A DNA stretch of 64,000 nt from Streptomyces sp. NBC_00539. GTDB lineage: Bacteria; Actinomycetota; Actinomycetes; Streptomycetales; Streptomycetaceae. The number at the start of each line of letters is the position of its first letter. Within the stretch, counting starts at the first letter, position 1. The position numbers were made by a program, and so were the translations under genes. The notes under the pieces are model-generated. The model ran no database searches. It had not been told where the DNA came from and worked only from the letters and a program-made list of their open reading frames with translations. The stretch is from the NCBI RefSeq assembly GCF_036346105.1, contig NZ_CP107811.1, forward strand, positions 5,723,501 to 5,787,500. Direction: 5' to 3'. Shown here piece after piece: positions 41,671-51,506 of the stretch.

Positions 41671-42827
41671 TGCTCGACATCGCGGGGGAACTGCGCACCT
41701 GGTGCGCCGAGCGGCGCGACTTCGCGCTCGCCACCGTCATCGCCGTCAGCGGGAGCGCGCCGCGCGGCCCCGGTGCCTCGCTGGCCGTCGACGCCGCCGG
41801 CACCGCCCTCGGCTCCCTGTCCGGGGGCTGCGTCGAGTCCGCCGCCCACGAGCTGTGCCTGGAGGCGATCGCCACCGGGGAGGGGGGCGTCCACCGCTTC
41901 GGGTACAGCGACGACGACGCCTTCGCGGTAGGGCTGACCTGCGGTGGGGTCCTGGACGTGCTGATCACCCCGGTACGCGGGCACGACCCCGTGCGCCCCG
42001 TCCTGCGCGCGGTGCTCGACCACGCCGAGGCCGGCACCCGCACCGCGCTCGCCCGGGTGGTCGCCGGGCCGCCCCGGCAGCTCGGCCGGGCGCTGGCCGT
42101 CCACGCCGACGGCTCCTACGAGGGCCACCTGGGCGGCGGCCCCGACCTGGACCGGGCCGCCGCCGAACGGGTACGGGACCTGCTGCTCGCCGGGCGGACC
42201 GGCACCGCCGAGCTGGGCACGGCCGGCGGGCTGTGCGGGCAGCCCCTGACCCTGTTGGTCGAGTCGGCCGCCGAGCCGCCCCGGCTGATCGTCTACGGGG
42301 CCATCGACTTCGCCGCCGCCCTGGCGCGGATCGGGGCCTTCCTGGGGCACCGGGTCACCGTCTGCGACGCCCGGGCCGTCTTCGCCACCCCGGCCCGCTT
42401 CCCCGGCGCCGACGAGGTCGTCGTCCAGTGGCCGCACCGCCACCTCGCCGCCGAATGGGAGGCGGGCCGCCTCGACGCCCGTACCGCCGTCTGCGTCCTG
42501 ACCCACGACGCGAAGTTCGACGTACCGCTGCTGGCCCTCGCCCTGCGGCTGCCGCTCGCGTACGTGGGGGCCATGGGGTCGCGGCGCACCCACGCCGAGC
42601 GGGCCGCCCGGCTGCGGGAGGAGGGCCTGTCCGAGGCCGCGCTGGCCCGGCTGCGCTCACCCATCGGCCTGGACCTGGGCGGCGGCACCCCCGAGGAGAC
42701 CGCCCTCGCCATCGCCGCCGAATTCACCGCCGTCCGCCACGGCGGAACCACGACTCCCCTGGCCGCCCGGCCCGGCCCGGTGCACCGGCGGGTGCTCCCG
42801 GTGGGCGGGCCGGCCGGGCGGGGATGA
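41670..42827 (+). CDS. XdhC-family molybdenum-enzyme maturation factor
   Basis: A 385-residue XdhC/CoxI-type protein that binds and sulphurates the molybdenum cofactor before insertion into xanthine dehydrogenase-type enzymes. The N-terminal XdhC_CoxI domain has AVSGSAPRGPGASLAV, GSLSGGCVESAAHE and GLTCGGVLDV; the C-terminal Rossmann domain has VYGAIDFAAALARIGAFLGH, VCVLTHDAKFDVPLLALAL, YVGAMGSRRTH and PIGLDLGGGTPEETALAIAAE. It is the obvious chaperone for the hydroxylase at 32695-36447, 5 kb upstream. ATG 41670 overlaps the transposase-like gene. Confidence 0.9.
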   Translation: MLDIAGELRTWCAERRDFALATVIAVSGSAPRGPGASLAVDAAGTALGSLSGGCVESAAHELCLEAIATGEGGVHRFGYSDDDAFAVGLTCGGVLDVLITPVRGHDPVRPVLRAVLDHAEAGTRTALARVVAGPPRQLGRALAVHADGSYEGHLGGGPDLDRAAAERVRDLLLAGRTGTAELGTAGGLCGQPLTLLVESAAEPPRLIVYGAIDFAAALARIGAFLGHRVTVCDARAVFATPARFPGADEVVVQWPHRHLAAEWEAGRLDARTAVCVLTHDAKFDVPLLALALRLPLAYVGAMGSRRTHAERAARLREEGLSEAALARLRSPIGLDLGGGTPEETALAIAAEFTAVRHGGTTTPLAARPGPVHRRVLPVGGPAGRG

Positions 42828-44420
<1,593 letters not shown>

Positions 44421-44430
44421 CCCGCACCGC

Positions 44431-44477
44431 CCCGTGGCCCCGCCCCCCTCCGCCAGGACGGGGGGCGGGGCCACGGG
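44431..44477. terminator. Strong bidirectional stem-loop terminator after guaB1
   Basis: An 18-bp perfect stem (44431-44448 CCCGTGGCCCCGCCCCCC, complement at 44460-44477) with an 11-base loop lies between the converging guaB1 and LytS-like kinase genes. It can serve both strands. Confidence 0.9.
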
Positions 44478-44497
44478 CATGCCCGGACGTGATGCGC

Positions 44498-45757
44498 TCA
44501 AACCCGGTCGGGCCGCTCCCCGGGCCCCGACGGGTGGACGCCCGGGCGGTACTTGGGGATCCGGACCGTGACCTTCATCCCGGCGCCGATCCCCGTCTCG
44601 ATGACGAGTCCGTAGTCGTCCCCGTAGACCTGCCGCATCCGCTCGTCCACGTTCGGCAGCCCCACCCCGGACGAGGAACCCGTCCGCTCACCGGCCAGGA
44701 TGCGGCGCAGCAGGGCGGGATCCATCCCGACGCCGTTGTCCTCGATGGTCAGCACCGCCTCCGGACCCGCGTCCCGGGCGGCGATGGTGATCCGGCACCG
44801 GGCGGTGGAGTCCTCCAGCCCGTGCCTGACCGCGTTCTCCACCAGCGGCTGCAGGCACAGGAACGGCAGGGCCACCGGCAGCACCTCCGGCGCCACCTGC
44901 AAGGTCACCGTCAGCCGGTCGCCGAACCGGGCCCCGGCCAGGGCCAGGTACTGCTCGATGGAACGCAACTCCTCGGCGAGCGTGGTGAAATCGCCGTGCC
45001 GCCGGAACGAGTACCGGGTGAAGTCGGCGAACTCCAGCAGCAGTTCCCGCGCCCCCTCCGGGTCGGTGCGCACGAACGAGGCGATCGCCGCGAGGGAGTT
45101 GAAGATGAAGTGCGGGGAGATCTGCGCCCGCAGCGCCTTGATCTCCGCCTCCATCAGCCGGGTCCGCGACCGGTCGAGCTCCGACAGCTCCAGCTGGACC
45201 GACACCCAGCGCGCCACCTCCGTCGCGGCGCGCACCAACACCGCCGACTCCCGCGAGCCGTACGCCACGAGCGCGCCCAGCACCCCGTCCTCACCCGTCA
45301 GCGGGGCGAACACCGCCCACTTGAGGGGGCAATCGGGCCGCTGGCAGTCCGTGCGCAGGCTCATGCTCCGCCCCGACTCCAGCATCCGCGCCACCCGGGC
45401 CATCGCCCGCCGCTCGTGGTGGTCGGCGCCCGGCCCGTCCCAGGCCAGCACCGCCTCCCGGTCCGTGAGGCACAGCGCCTCGGTACCGAGCAGCGAGCGC
45501 AGCCGCCGGGCCGCCTTGCGGGCGGCGTCCTCGGTCAGCCCCGCCCGCAGCGGGGGAGCGGCCAGCGAAGCGGTGTGCAGGGTGTGGAAGGTGGCCCGCT
45601 CGACGGGGGTGCCCAGGTCCAGCCCCGTGGCCCGCTCCTTGCGCCGGGCCTGCCACCTGCCGCCGGCCCAGCCGAGGGCCGGCAGGGCCGCCGCGCCCAG
45701 CAGCGCCAACGCCGAGGGCACCGCCCCCGTCACGGCCTGTGTCACCGCCCCGTCCAC
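44498..45757 (-). CDS. LytS-type sensor histidine kinase
   Basis: A 419-residue membrane-bound kinase. One N-terminal hydrophobic helix (about residues 11-31) precedes a GAF-like domain with a CQRPDC pair at C138/C143, which might bind a metal or be redox-active. The His_kinase domain has H216 in ISPHFIFNSLAAIASF, and the HATPase has LQPLVENAVRHGLED, IEDNGVGMD, GVGLPNVDERMRQVYG. This is the LytS/YehU class that pairs with LytTR regulators, and one lies at 48116. GTG 45757 lies inside the end of the symporter gene. Probably senses the symporter's substrate or activity. Confidence 0.88.
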   Translation of the reverse strand: MDGAVTQAVTGAVPSALALLGAAALPALGWAGGRWQARRKERATGLDLGTPVERATFHTLHTASLAAPPLRAGLTEDAARKAARRLRSLLGTEALCLTDREAVLAWDGPGADHHERRAMARVARMLESGRSMSLRTDCQRPDCPLKWAVFAPLTGEDGVLGALVAYGSRESAVLVRAATEVARWVSVQLELSELDRSRTRLMEAEIKALRAQISPHFIFNSLAAIASFVRTDPEGARELLLEFADFTRYSFRRHGDFTTLAEELRSIEQYLALAGARFGDRLTVTLQVAPEVLPVALPFLCLQPLVENAVRHGLEDSTARCRITIAARDAGPEAVLTIEDNGVGMDPALLRRILAGERTGSSSGVGLPNVDERMRQVYGDDYGLVIETGIGAGMKVTVRIPKYRPGVHPSGPGERPDRV

Positions 45758-47484
45758 CGCGCGCCCCCGCTCCGGTCCCCGGCGACGTCCTCCGGCAGGT
45801 GCAGCCGGGCCAGCGTCGCCGCCGTACCGGCGGGGACGCGGGAACGGGTGGCCAGGGACACCGCCACCATCGTCAGGAACCCCAGCGGGACCGACCACAC
45901 CGCCGGCCACGCCAACAGGGTGTGCGCCCAGCCCGCCGGCACGAGCCCGACCCGGGTCGCCACCACCGCTCCCAGCGCCGCCCCGCCACCGGTGACCAGC
46001 CCCGCCACCGCGCCCGGCGGGGTCAGTCCCCGCCACCAGATGCCCAGCACCAGCAGCGGGCAGAACGACGACGCCGACACCGCGAAGGCCAGCCCCACCG
46101 CGTCCGCCACCGGCACGTCCGCCGAGGCCACCGCCCCCACCAGCGGCACCAGCATCGCCACCACCACCGCGAACCGGAACGTCCGCACCCGCCGCCCCGG
46201 CAGCACGTCCTGGTGCAGCACCCCGGCCACCGCCATCGTCAGCCCCGACGCGGTGGACAGGAACGCCGCGAAGGCGCCCCCGGCCAGCAGCGCCCCCAGC
46301 AGCTCCCCGAGCAGCCCGCCCAGCATCCGCCCCGGCAGCACGAGCACCGCGGCGTCGGCGTCCCCCGTCAGGGCCAGCTCGGGCGCGTAGATCCGGCCCA
46401 GCGCCCCGTACACCGGCGGCAGCAGGTAGAACACCCCGACCAGGCCGAGCACCACCAGCGTGGTGCGGCGGGCGGTCCGCCCGTCGGGGCTGGTGTAGAA
46501 CCGCACCGCGACGTGCGGCAGGCCCATCGTGCCGAGGAACGTGGCCAGGACCAGCCCGTACGTGGCGTACAGCTGGTGGTGGTGCCGGTTGCCGGACAGC
46601 GGCTCCGACCAGCTCGACACGCCCAGCCCCGCCTCCGCCCGGGCATCGGGCACCACGCTGTCCGGGGTGAACCGGAGCAGCGCGCGGGCCCGTACGGTGT
46701 GCTGCCCGGCGGCCAGCGTCACCGGCTGCCCCGTGTACGAGCGGCCGTCCACCAGCCCCGTCACCGTCAGCGTGAGTGGCGCGCCCAGCGTGATCCGCAT
46801 GTCCTGGGCGGCGGTGACGGCGGTGTGCTCGCGGAACACCGCCGGGGCGTCGAAGGTGGCCCGCGGCGCCCCGTCCGCGGCCCAGGCACCGATCAGGAAG
46901 AACGCGGGGACCAGCAGGGCGGTGAACTTGAGCCAGTACTGGAAGGCCTGCACGAAGGTGATGCTGCGCATCCCGCCCGCCCCCACGGCCGCCGTGACCA
47001 CCGTCGCGACGACGACGCCCCCCACCCAGTGCGGGGCCCCGGTCAGGATCTTCAACGTCAGCCCGGCCCCTTGCAGTTGGGGCAGCAGGTACAGCCAGCC
47101 GACGCCGACCACGAACAGCACCGCGATCCGCCGCACGGCCCGGGACTCCAGCCGGGCCTCGGCGAAGTCCGGCAGGGTGTACGCGCCCGAGCGCCGCAAC
47201 GGGGCCGCCACCAGGACCAGCAGCACCAGGTACCCGGCCGTGTACCCCACGGGGTACCAGAGCATCTCGGGCCCCTGGAGCAGCACGAGCCCCGCGATCC
47301 CGAGGAAGGAGGCGGCGGAGAGGTACTCGCCGCTGATGGCCGCCGCGTTGAGGCGGGGGCCGACGGTGCGCGAAGCCACGTAGAAGTCGGAGGTGGTACG
47401 GGATATGCGCAGCCCCAGCGCGCCGACCAGCACGGTGACCAGGACGACGACGGTGACCGCGGTCAGCGCGTACGTCTGGTTCAC
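45742..47484 (-). CDS. Sodium:solute symporter (SSS family, ActP-like)
   Basis: A 580-residue transporter with about 13 membrane helices, related to cation/acetate symporters (GEYLSAASFLGIAGLVLLQG, SGAYTLPDFAEARL, FVQAFQYWLKFTALLVPAFF, FLGTMGLPHVAVRFYT). A roughly 90-residue soluble insertion (around 225-315) between helices is a feature of the actinobacterial subgroup. GTG 47484 is chosen because GAAGGA lies seven bases upstream; a 60-residue upstream extension has no family resemblance. It is translationally coupled to the LytS-like kinase, as in known pyruvate/acetate uptake systems controlled by LytS/LytTR pairs. Substrate inferred: a short carboxylate. Confidence 0.88.
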   Translation of the reverse strand: MNQTYALTAVTVVVLVTVLVGALGLRISRTTSDFYVASRTVGPRLNAAAISGEYLSAASFLGIAGLVLLQGPEMLWYPVGYTAGYLVLLVLVAAPLRRSGAYTLPDFAEARLESRAVRRIAVLFVVGVGWLYLLPQLQGAGLTLKILTGAPHWVGGVVVATVVTAAVGAGGMRSITFVQAFQYWLKFTALLVPAFFLIGAWAADGAPRATFDAPAVFREHTAVTAAQDMRITLGAPLTLTVTGLVDGRSYTGQPVTLAAGQHTVRARALLRFTPDSVVPDARAEAGLGVSSWSEPLSGNRHHHQLYATYGLVLATFLGTMGLPHVAVRFYTSPDGRTARRTTLVVLGLVGVFYLLPPVYGALGRIYAPELALTGDADAAVLVLPGRMLGGLLGELLGALLAGGAFAAFLSTASGLTMAVAGVLHQDVLPGRRVRTFRFAVVVAMLVPLVGAVASADVPVADAVGLAFAVSASSFCPLLVLGIWWRGLTPPGAVAGLVTGGGAALGAVVATRVGLVPAGWAHTLLAWPAVWSVPLGFLTMVAVSLATRSRVPAGTAATLARLHLPEDVAGDRSGGARWTGR

Positions 47485-47635
47485 CGGCACGTCCTTCGGC
47501 AGGCTGAGGGGTCCGGCGAGTGTACGCAGCGCCGTACGCCGGGCGACAGACGCGATCAGGCACGAAGGTGGCCGAACGGCGTGCCCCGGGCCGGGGGTGG
47601 GCGGGGGTTCGGCGGCGGGGCCCAGGCGGCGGGGC

Positions 47636-47911
47636 TCAGACGGCGGGGTCGCGGTGCTCCGCACAGTCCCGCAGGGCGATCTCCAGCTCCACGTACGACT
47701 CTTCGGCCCGACGGAAGGCCAGCGTCAGTGCCGCCTCCGCACGCGGCGGCAACTGCCGCCGGGCCCCGTCCTGGGCCTCGTACAGCACGTCGGCCCAGCG
47801 TGCCGCCACGCTGCGCAGCCGGGCCAGCAGGGCCTCGGCCTCGACGGGGCCGGCGGGCCGGGTGCGCGGCAGTCCGGTGAGCGCGTCCAGCAGTGCCTGG
47901 ATGTCGGGCAT
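47636..47911 (-). CDS. Small helical protein of unknown function
   Basis: A 91-residue protein from ATG 47911 (MPDIQALLDALTGLPRTRPA). It is nearly all helical with many charged residues (VEAEALLARLRSVAARWADV, RAEESYVELEIALRDCAEH). It has no signal peptide or membrane segment. It lies between the symporter and the LytTR regulator in the same direction, so it is probably part of that regulatory unit. I do not recognise a family. Confidence 0.55.
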   Translation of the reverse strand: MPDIQALLDALTGLPRTRPAGPVEAEALLARLRSVAARWADVLYEAQDGARRQLPPRAEAALTLAFRRAEESYVELEIALRDCAEHRDPAV

Positions 47912-48115
47912 GTGCGGGGCTCCTCCCGGACCGGAAGATCCACGATACGCGCGGGCTGCCCGGACGGTGCGGGTACCGTCCACCGCTGCGGCCGACGGGC
48001 CCGGGGCGTCGCCGTACGCCCGTCCCGGCGCGACGAACGGCGACCGGCGCGCGCCGGACGGTCGGCGGGCGCCGGTCGCCGCGGGCCCGGCGGCGGGGCC
48101 GGTCCGGGGCGTCCG

Positions 48116-48919
48116 TCAGCCGGTCGCGTGCCGCATCAGCAGGTCCCGCAGCTCCCGCGAGTGGCGGCGGCTGACCTGGAGCTCCGCCGACCCCACGCGG
48201 ACGCTGGTGGTTCCCCCGTCGAGCCGCAGTTCGTCGATCCGGCCGAGAGCCACCAGGTGGCGCCGGTGGATCCGGACGAAGCCGCGCGCCGCCCAGCGTT
48301 CCTCCAGGGTCGACAGCGGGATCCGCACCAGGTGGCTGCCGTCGCCGGTGTGCAGCCGGGCGTAGTCGCCCTGGGCCTCCACGTACGCGATGTCGGCGAT
48401 CGCCACGAAGCGGGTCACCCCGCCCAGTTCGACCGCGATCTGCTCGGTGGACCGGTCGGTGGCGGTGGCCCCGGGGGCCGGCGTGCGCTGCACGGGCAGG
48501 GCCGGGTCCGCCGCGGGTCCGGTGGGCCTTTCCAGCTGGGCGCACGCCCGGCGGACGGCTTCCGCCAGCCGCTGCGGCCGCACCGGTTTGAGCACGTAGT
48601 CCACCGCCTTCAAGTCGAAGGCCTGGACGGCGAACCCCTCGTGCGCGGTGACGAACACCACCAGCGGGGGACGGGCGAACCCGGCCAGCAGCCGGGCGAT
48701 GTCCAGCCCGGTCAGCCCGGCCATGTGGATGTCGAGGAAGACCACGTCGATGCCGTCGGGCCCGTCCGGTCCGCTCTCCAGCGCCCGCGTGACCCTGCGC
48801 AGGGCCTCCGTGGCGTCCTGGGCACCCACGGCGCTGCTCACCCGCGCGTCGGAGCGCAGCAGGTAGAGGAGTTCCTCCAGGAGGGGCTTCTCGTCGTCGA
48901 CGGCGAGTACGCGCAGCAT
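48116..48919 (-). CDS. LytTR-family response regulator
   Basis: A 267-residue regulator. The receiver domain has the acidic pocket VLAVDDEKPLLEELL, phosphoacceptor D63 in VVFLDIHMAG, and the Lys in VDYVLKPVRP. The C-terminal LytTR DNA-binding domain (about 165-262) shows FVAIADIAYVEAQGDYARLH and GFVRIHRRHLVALGRID. It starts at ATG 48919. The cognate kinase is almost certainly the LytS-like protein at 44498-45757, separated by the symporter gene. It likely activates symporter expression. Confidence 0.92.
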   Translation of the reverse strand: MLRVLAVDDEKPLLEELLYLLRSDARVSSAVGAQDATEALRRVTRALESGPDGPDGIDVVFLDIHMAGLTGLDIARLLAGFARPPLVVFVTAHEGFAVQAFDLKAVDYVLKPVRPQRLAEAVRRACAQLERPTGPAADPALPVQRTPAPGATATDRSTEQIAVELGGVTRFVAIADIAYVEAQGDYARLHTGDGSHLVRIPLSTLEERWAARGFVRIHRRHLVALGRIDELRLDGGTTSVRVGSAELQVSRRHSRELRDLLMRHATG

Positions 48920-49038
48920 GGAGCCGAGTCTAGGTTCCGTCCCCCGCCTGCGGAACGGTGCGCCGGGCACGGGTGCGCGGCCCCGGCCCCGGGGGGAGGG
49001 GAGGGCGGGGCCGCGCGGTCAGGTGGTCTGCGGGGGGC

Positions 49039-49971
49039 TTACTGGGCCGTGATGAGCTTGCCGTCGGGGGCGACCGCGTACCAGGTGCCGCCCGCGCCCT
49101 GGCCGTTGGTGTCGCCGGCCTTCTTGTCGCCGGTGAAGGTGTAGACCGGCCAGCAGTTCACCGTCTGCTGCTTCTTGCCGTCGGGGCGGTCCAGCACCAG
49201 GAAGTTCTTCTCGACGATGCCCTTGGCGTTCGCCTTGTCCACCGGGGGCACCACCGGCCACTTGGCGACGCAGTCGCCCTCGCACTTGGAGACCATCGGC
49301 CAGGCGGTGTCCGGCTTGAACCGGTAGACCGTCATCCCGTTGCCGTCGACGATGTGCTCCCCGAGCTTGGGGTCCTGCGCCACGGTCAGCGCGCCCGTGG
49401 TCTGACCGGCGCCGGCCGGCGCGGTGGCCGGCTTCGCGGCCTTCTTGCCGTCCGGTGCCGCCGCGAACCAGGTCCCGCCGACGCCCTGGCCGTTGGTGTC
49501 GCCCGCCTTGGTGTCCTTGGCGAACCGGTACACCGGCCAGCCGGCCACCGTCAGCTGCTTGCTGCCGTCGGTGCGCACGACCTCGCCGAGCAGCGACGCG
49601 TCCATGCCCGCGGCGGCCGTGGCGTCGCCGGCCGCGACCGCCGGCCAGGCCTTGGCGCAGTCGCCGTCGCAGGTGGACTTGGGCGGCTTGGCGGTGTCCT
49701 TGTCGAAGCGGTAGAGGGTGAAGCCGGCGCTGTCGGTGAGGACCGGGCCCAGCTTCTCGTTGGCGGCGATCGCCAGCTGGCCTGCGCCCTTGGCGCCGGG
49801 GGCGCCGGCCGCCGCCGGGTCGGCTCCGTAGGAGTCCGCGGCGGGAGCCTGGGCGGCGGCCCCGGCCGGCGCGGTACTGCCGGCCGCCTTGTCGTCGCCG
49901 CCGCACGCGGTCGCCGTCATGGTGACGACGATCGCGATCGCGGCCAGGGAAGTTCCGCGCTTGATACCCAT
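49039..49971 (-). CDS. SCO0930-type lipoprotein with tandem secreted repeats
   Basis: A 310-residue exported lipoprotein. The signal peptide ends at TATACGGDD with Cys23 for lipid attachment. After an Ala/Gly-rich spacer come four copies of a secreted repeat (COG4315/PF03640 type), seen as GFTLYRFDKDT, GWPVYRFAKDTKAGDTNGQG, GMTVYRFKPDT and CWPVYTFTGDKKAGDTNGQG; two repeats carry a CDGDCAKAWP or CEGDCVAKWP Cys pair. The Cys pairs may form disulphides or bind a cofactor. ATG 49971 follows GGGAG at eight bases. The cellular role is unknown. Confidence 0.85.
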   Translation of the reverse strand: MGIKRGTSLAAIAIVVTMTATACGGDDKAAGSTAPAGAAAQAPAADSYGADPAAAGAPGAKGAGQLAIAANEKLGPVLTDSAGFTLYRFDKDTAKPPKSTCDGDCAKAWPAVAAGDATAAAGMDASLLGEVVRTDGSKQLTVAGWPVYRFAKDTKAGDTNGQGVGGTWFAAAPDGKKAAKPATAPAGAGQTTGALTVAQDPKLGEHIVDGNGMTVYRFKPDTAWPMVSKCEGDCVAKWPVVPPVDKANAKGIVEKNFLVLDRPDGKKQQTVNCWPVYTFTGDKKAGDTNGQGAGGTWYAVAPDGKLITAQ

Positions 49972-50087
49972 GTTGATCACTCCCACGTGTGGTGTCCGCC
50001 GAGTCCGTCGCCGGAGGTCGGCAAGTCGTGCAGGACACGTCGTGGGGACGGCGCTCCGTTCACCCGGGGCGGTGTGTCCTCTTTCAC

Positions 50088-51137
50088 CTATCCCGCGTCG
50101 AACCCGGCCCGCCGCAGGGCCGTGACCACAGCGAGGCCCAGGACCCGGTGCCCGTCGTCGTTGGGGTGCAGCCCGTCCGCGAGGTGCTCGGGTGCGAGCA
50201 GGTCCCGGCCCGGCAGGAGGGCCAGGCGGCCGTCCCCGGCGGTGATCCGGTCGCGGACGGCGCGCTCCATGGCGTCGCGCAGGGCGCCCAGGGTGGCGCC
50301 GAGCCGGTTCGGGGTGCGCTCCGCCTCGGGGCGCAGTACGGGGGACAGGAGCAGCAGCGGGGTCTGGGGGTGGCCCTGCCGGACGAGGTCGAGGAACGCG
50401 CGCGTGGTCTCGTAGAGCATCGGCGCGGAGAAGGGCACCCGGGACCAGCAGTTGGTGCCGAAGGCGAGGGTCAGGGCGTCGGCGGGGAGCCGCGCGAGCT
50501 GTTCGGCGGTGGCCATCTCCCCCCGTGCGGCGCCCGCGTACCCGAGGTTGACGGTGTCCCAGCCCAGTTCCCGGCCGGCGACGGCCGCCCACCCGTGGGC
50601 GGGGCGCGTGGACCACCAGCCCTCGGTGATGGAGTCTCCGTGCACCACCCAGCGCGGGACCCGCGGGGCGGGGGCCAGGGGGCCGCCGATCCCGCGCAGG
50701 CCGAGCACCAGCGGCGACTGCGCCTCCGGCGGGTGGACGGTGAACGGTCCGCCCCCGCCGGGCAGGTCGATCCGGACCACGGCCTCGGCGGCCGGCTCGG
50801 TCCACACCTCGTGGACCGCCCCGTGCCGGTCCCACAGGGCGAAGCCGTGCGCGATGTCACGCAGCGCGTCGGTGGGGCCGGGCACGGTCGCCCGGTAGCG
50901 GATCTCCACGGCGCGGGCCCGATCGGCGGTGAACTCCAGCCGGACCCCGATGGGCAGCGCGGCCCGTTCGCCGGTGTCCCAGGGCAGCCGCATGGTGTCC
51001 GCCGGGTCCGCGCGCACCGGCCGGCCCTCGTCCAGCCAGGCGACCCCGCGCAGGAAGGGGCCCGGGTCCTGCCACGCGTCGTCCGCGCCGCTCCCGGGGT
51101 CCTGCCACGCCTCGTCCGCGCCGCTCACTGCTCTCAC
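50088..51137 (-). CDS. SGNH/GDSL hydrolase with N-terminal jelly-roll-like domain
   Basis: A 349-residue probable esterase. The C-terminal SGNH domain has block I VVHGDSITEGWW with the nucleophile Ser, block II LGYAGAARG, block III FGTNCW with the Asn, and block V DGLHPNDDGH with catalytic Asp and His. The N-terminal 150 residues form a beta-rich domain like that of carbohydrate esterase-type SGNH proteins. GTG 51137 follows GGAGG at six bases. The N-terminus carries a tandem repeat, SGADEAWQDPG then SGADDAWQDPG (about 51062-51127), an unusual slippage-like feature. There is no signal peptide, so it acts in the cytoplasm. Confidence 0.82.
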   Translation of the reverse strand: MRAVSGADEAWQDPGSGADDAWQDPGPFLRGVAWLDEGRPVRADPADTMRLPWDTGERAALPIGVRLEFTADRARAVEIRYRATVPGPTDALRDIAHGFALWDRHGAVHEVWTEPAAEAVVRIDLPGGGGPFTVHPPEAQSPLVLGLRGIGGPLAPAPRVPRWVVHGDSITEGWWSTRPAHGWAAVAGRELGWDTVNLGYAGAARGEMATAEQLARLPADALTLAFGTNCWSRVPFSAPMLYETTRAFLDLVRQGHPQTPLLLLSPVLRPEAERTPNRLGATLGALRDAMERAVRDRITAGDGRLALLPGRDLLAPEHLADGLHPNDDGHRVLGLAVVTALRRAGFDAG

Positions 51138-51506
51138 GCATCGCCTCCGGTCTCGGGTGCGGGAACCGCTTCGATTCGTACCCCGCATCGAGGACTTCGA
51201 CCGCCGCGCGGGCGAACCCGTGGAAATGGGACGCGGAAGCGGTCTGCGCAGTGATCGATCGTCCCCGCGCAACAAAGGGCCATCTGGGACAGATCCGCGC
51301 AACGATCGTGCGGCAATGTGCAAGGATGGTGCATTACGGGCGGTATCACTCAGCTCGTAGGCTCACTCGCTGTACGTGGAGTGGCGAGGACCGCCTGCTC
51401 GGCGGTCCCCCCATGCCCAGGCAGGCTCCTGCTCGCCTGTTCCTGCTCCGGACCGCTGCGGTCGACGCCTGAGAGTCCCCATCCGCAGTGTCAAAGGAGT
51501 CCTTTC
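51138..51506. promoter_or_regulatory. 369-bp divergent control region with paired CGCGCAAC elements
   Basis: This gap separates the SGNH hydrolase from the amino-acid permease. No gene is convincing in it. CGCGCAAC occurs at 51266-51273 and 51296-51303, exactly 30 bp apart, followed by GCGGCAATGTGCAAGG. The permease leader is long (about 150-200 bases) and GC-rich with potential hairpins around 51390-51420; I could not match it to a known riboswitch. The elements may be operators for the Lrp/AsnC regulator downstream of the permease. Confidence 0.4.

Noticed and set aside
44498-47563. A 1021-codon minus-strand frame that could be read as one giant protein
   Set aside because: Only the final 419 codons show kinase motifs; the upstream part is the symporter gene in another frame.
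51330-51506. A possible riboswitch in the long permease leader
   Set aside because: Hairpins can be drawn, but I could not match the core of any known lysine, glycine, guanidine or SAM riboswitch.
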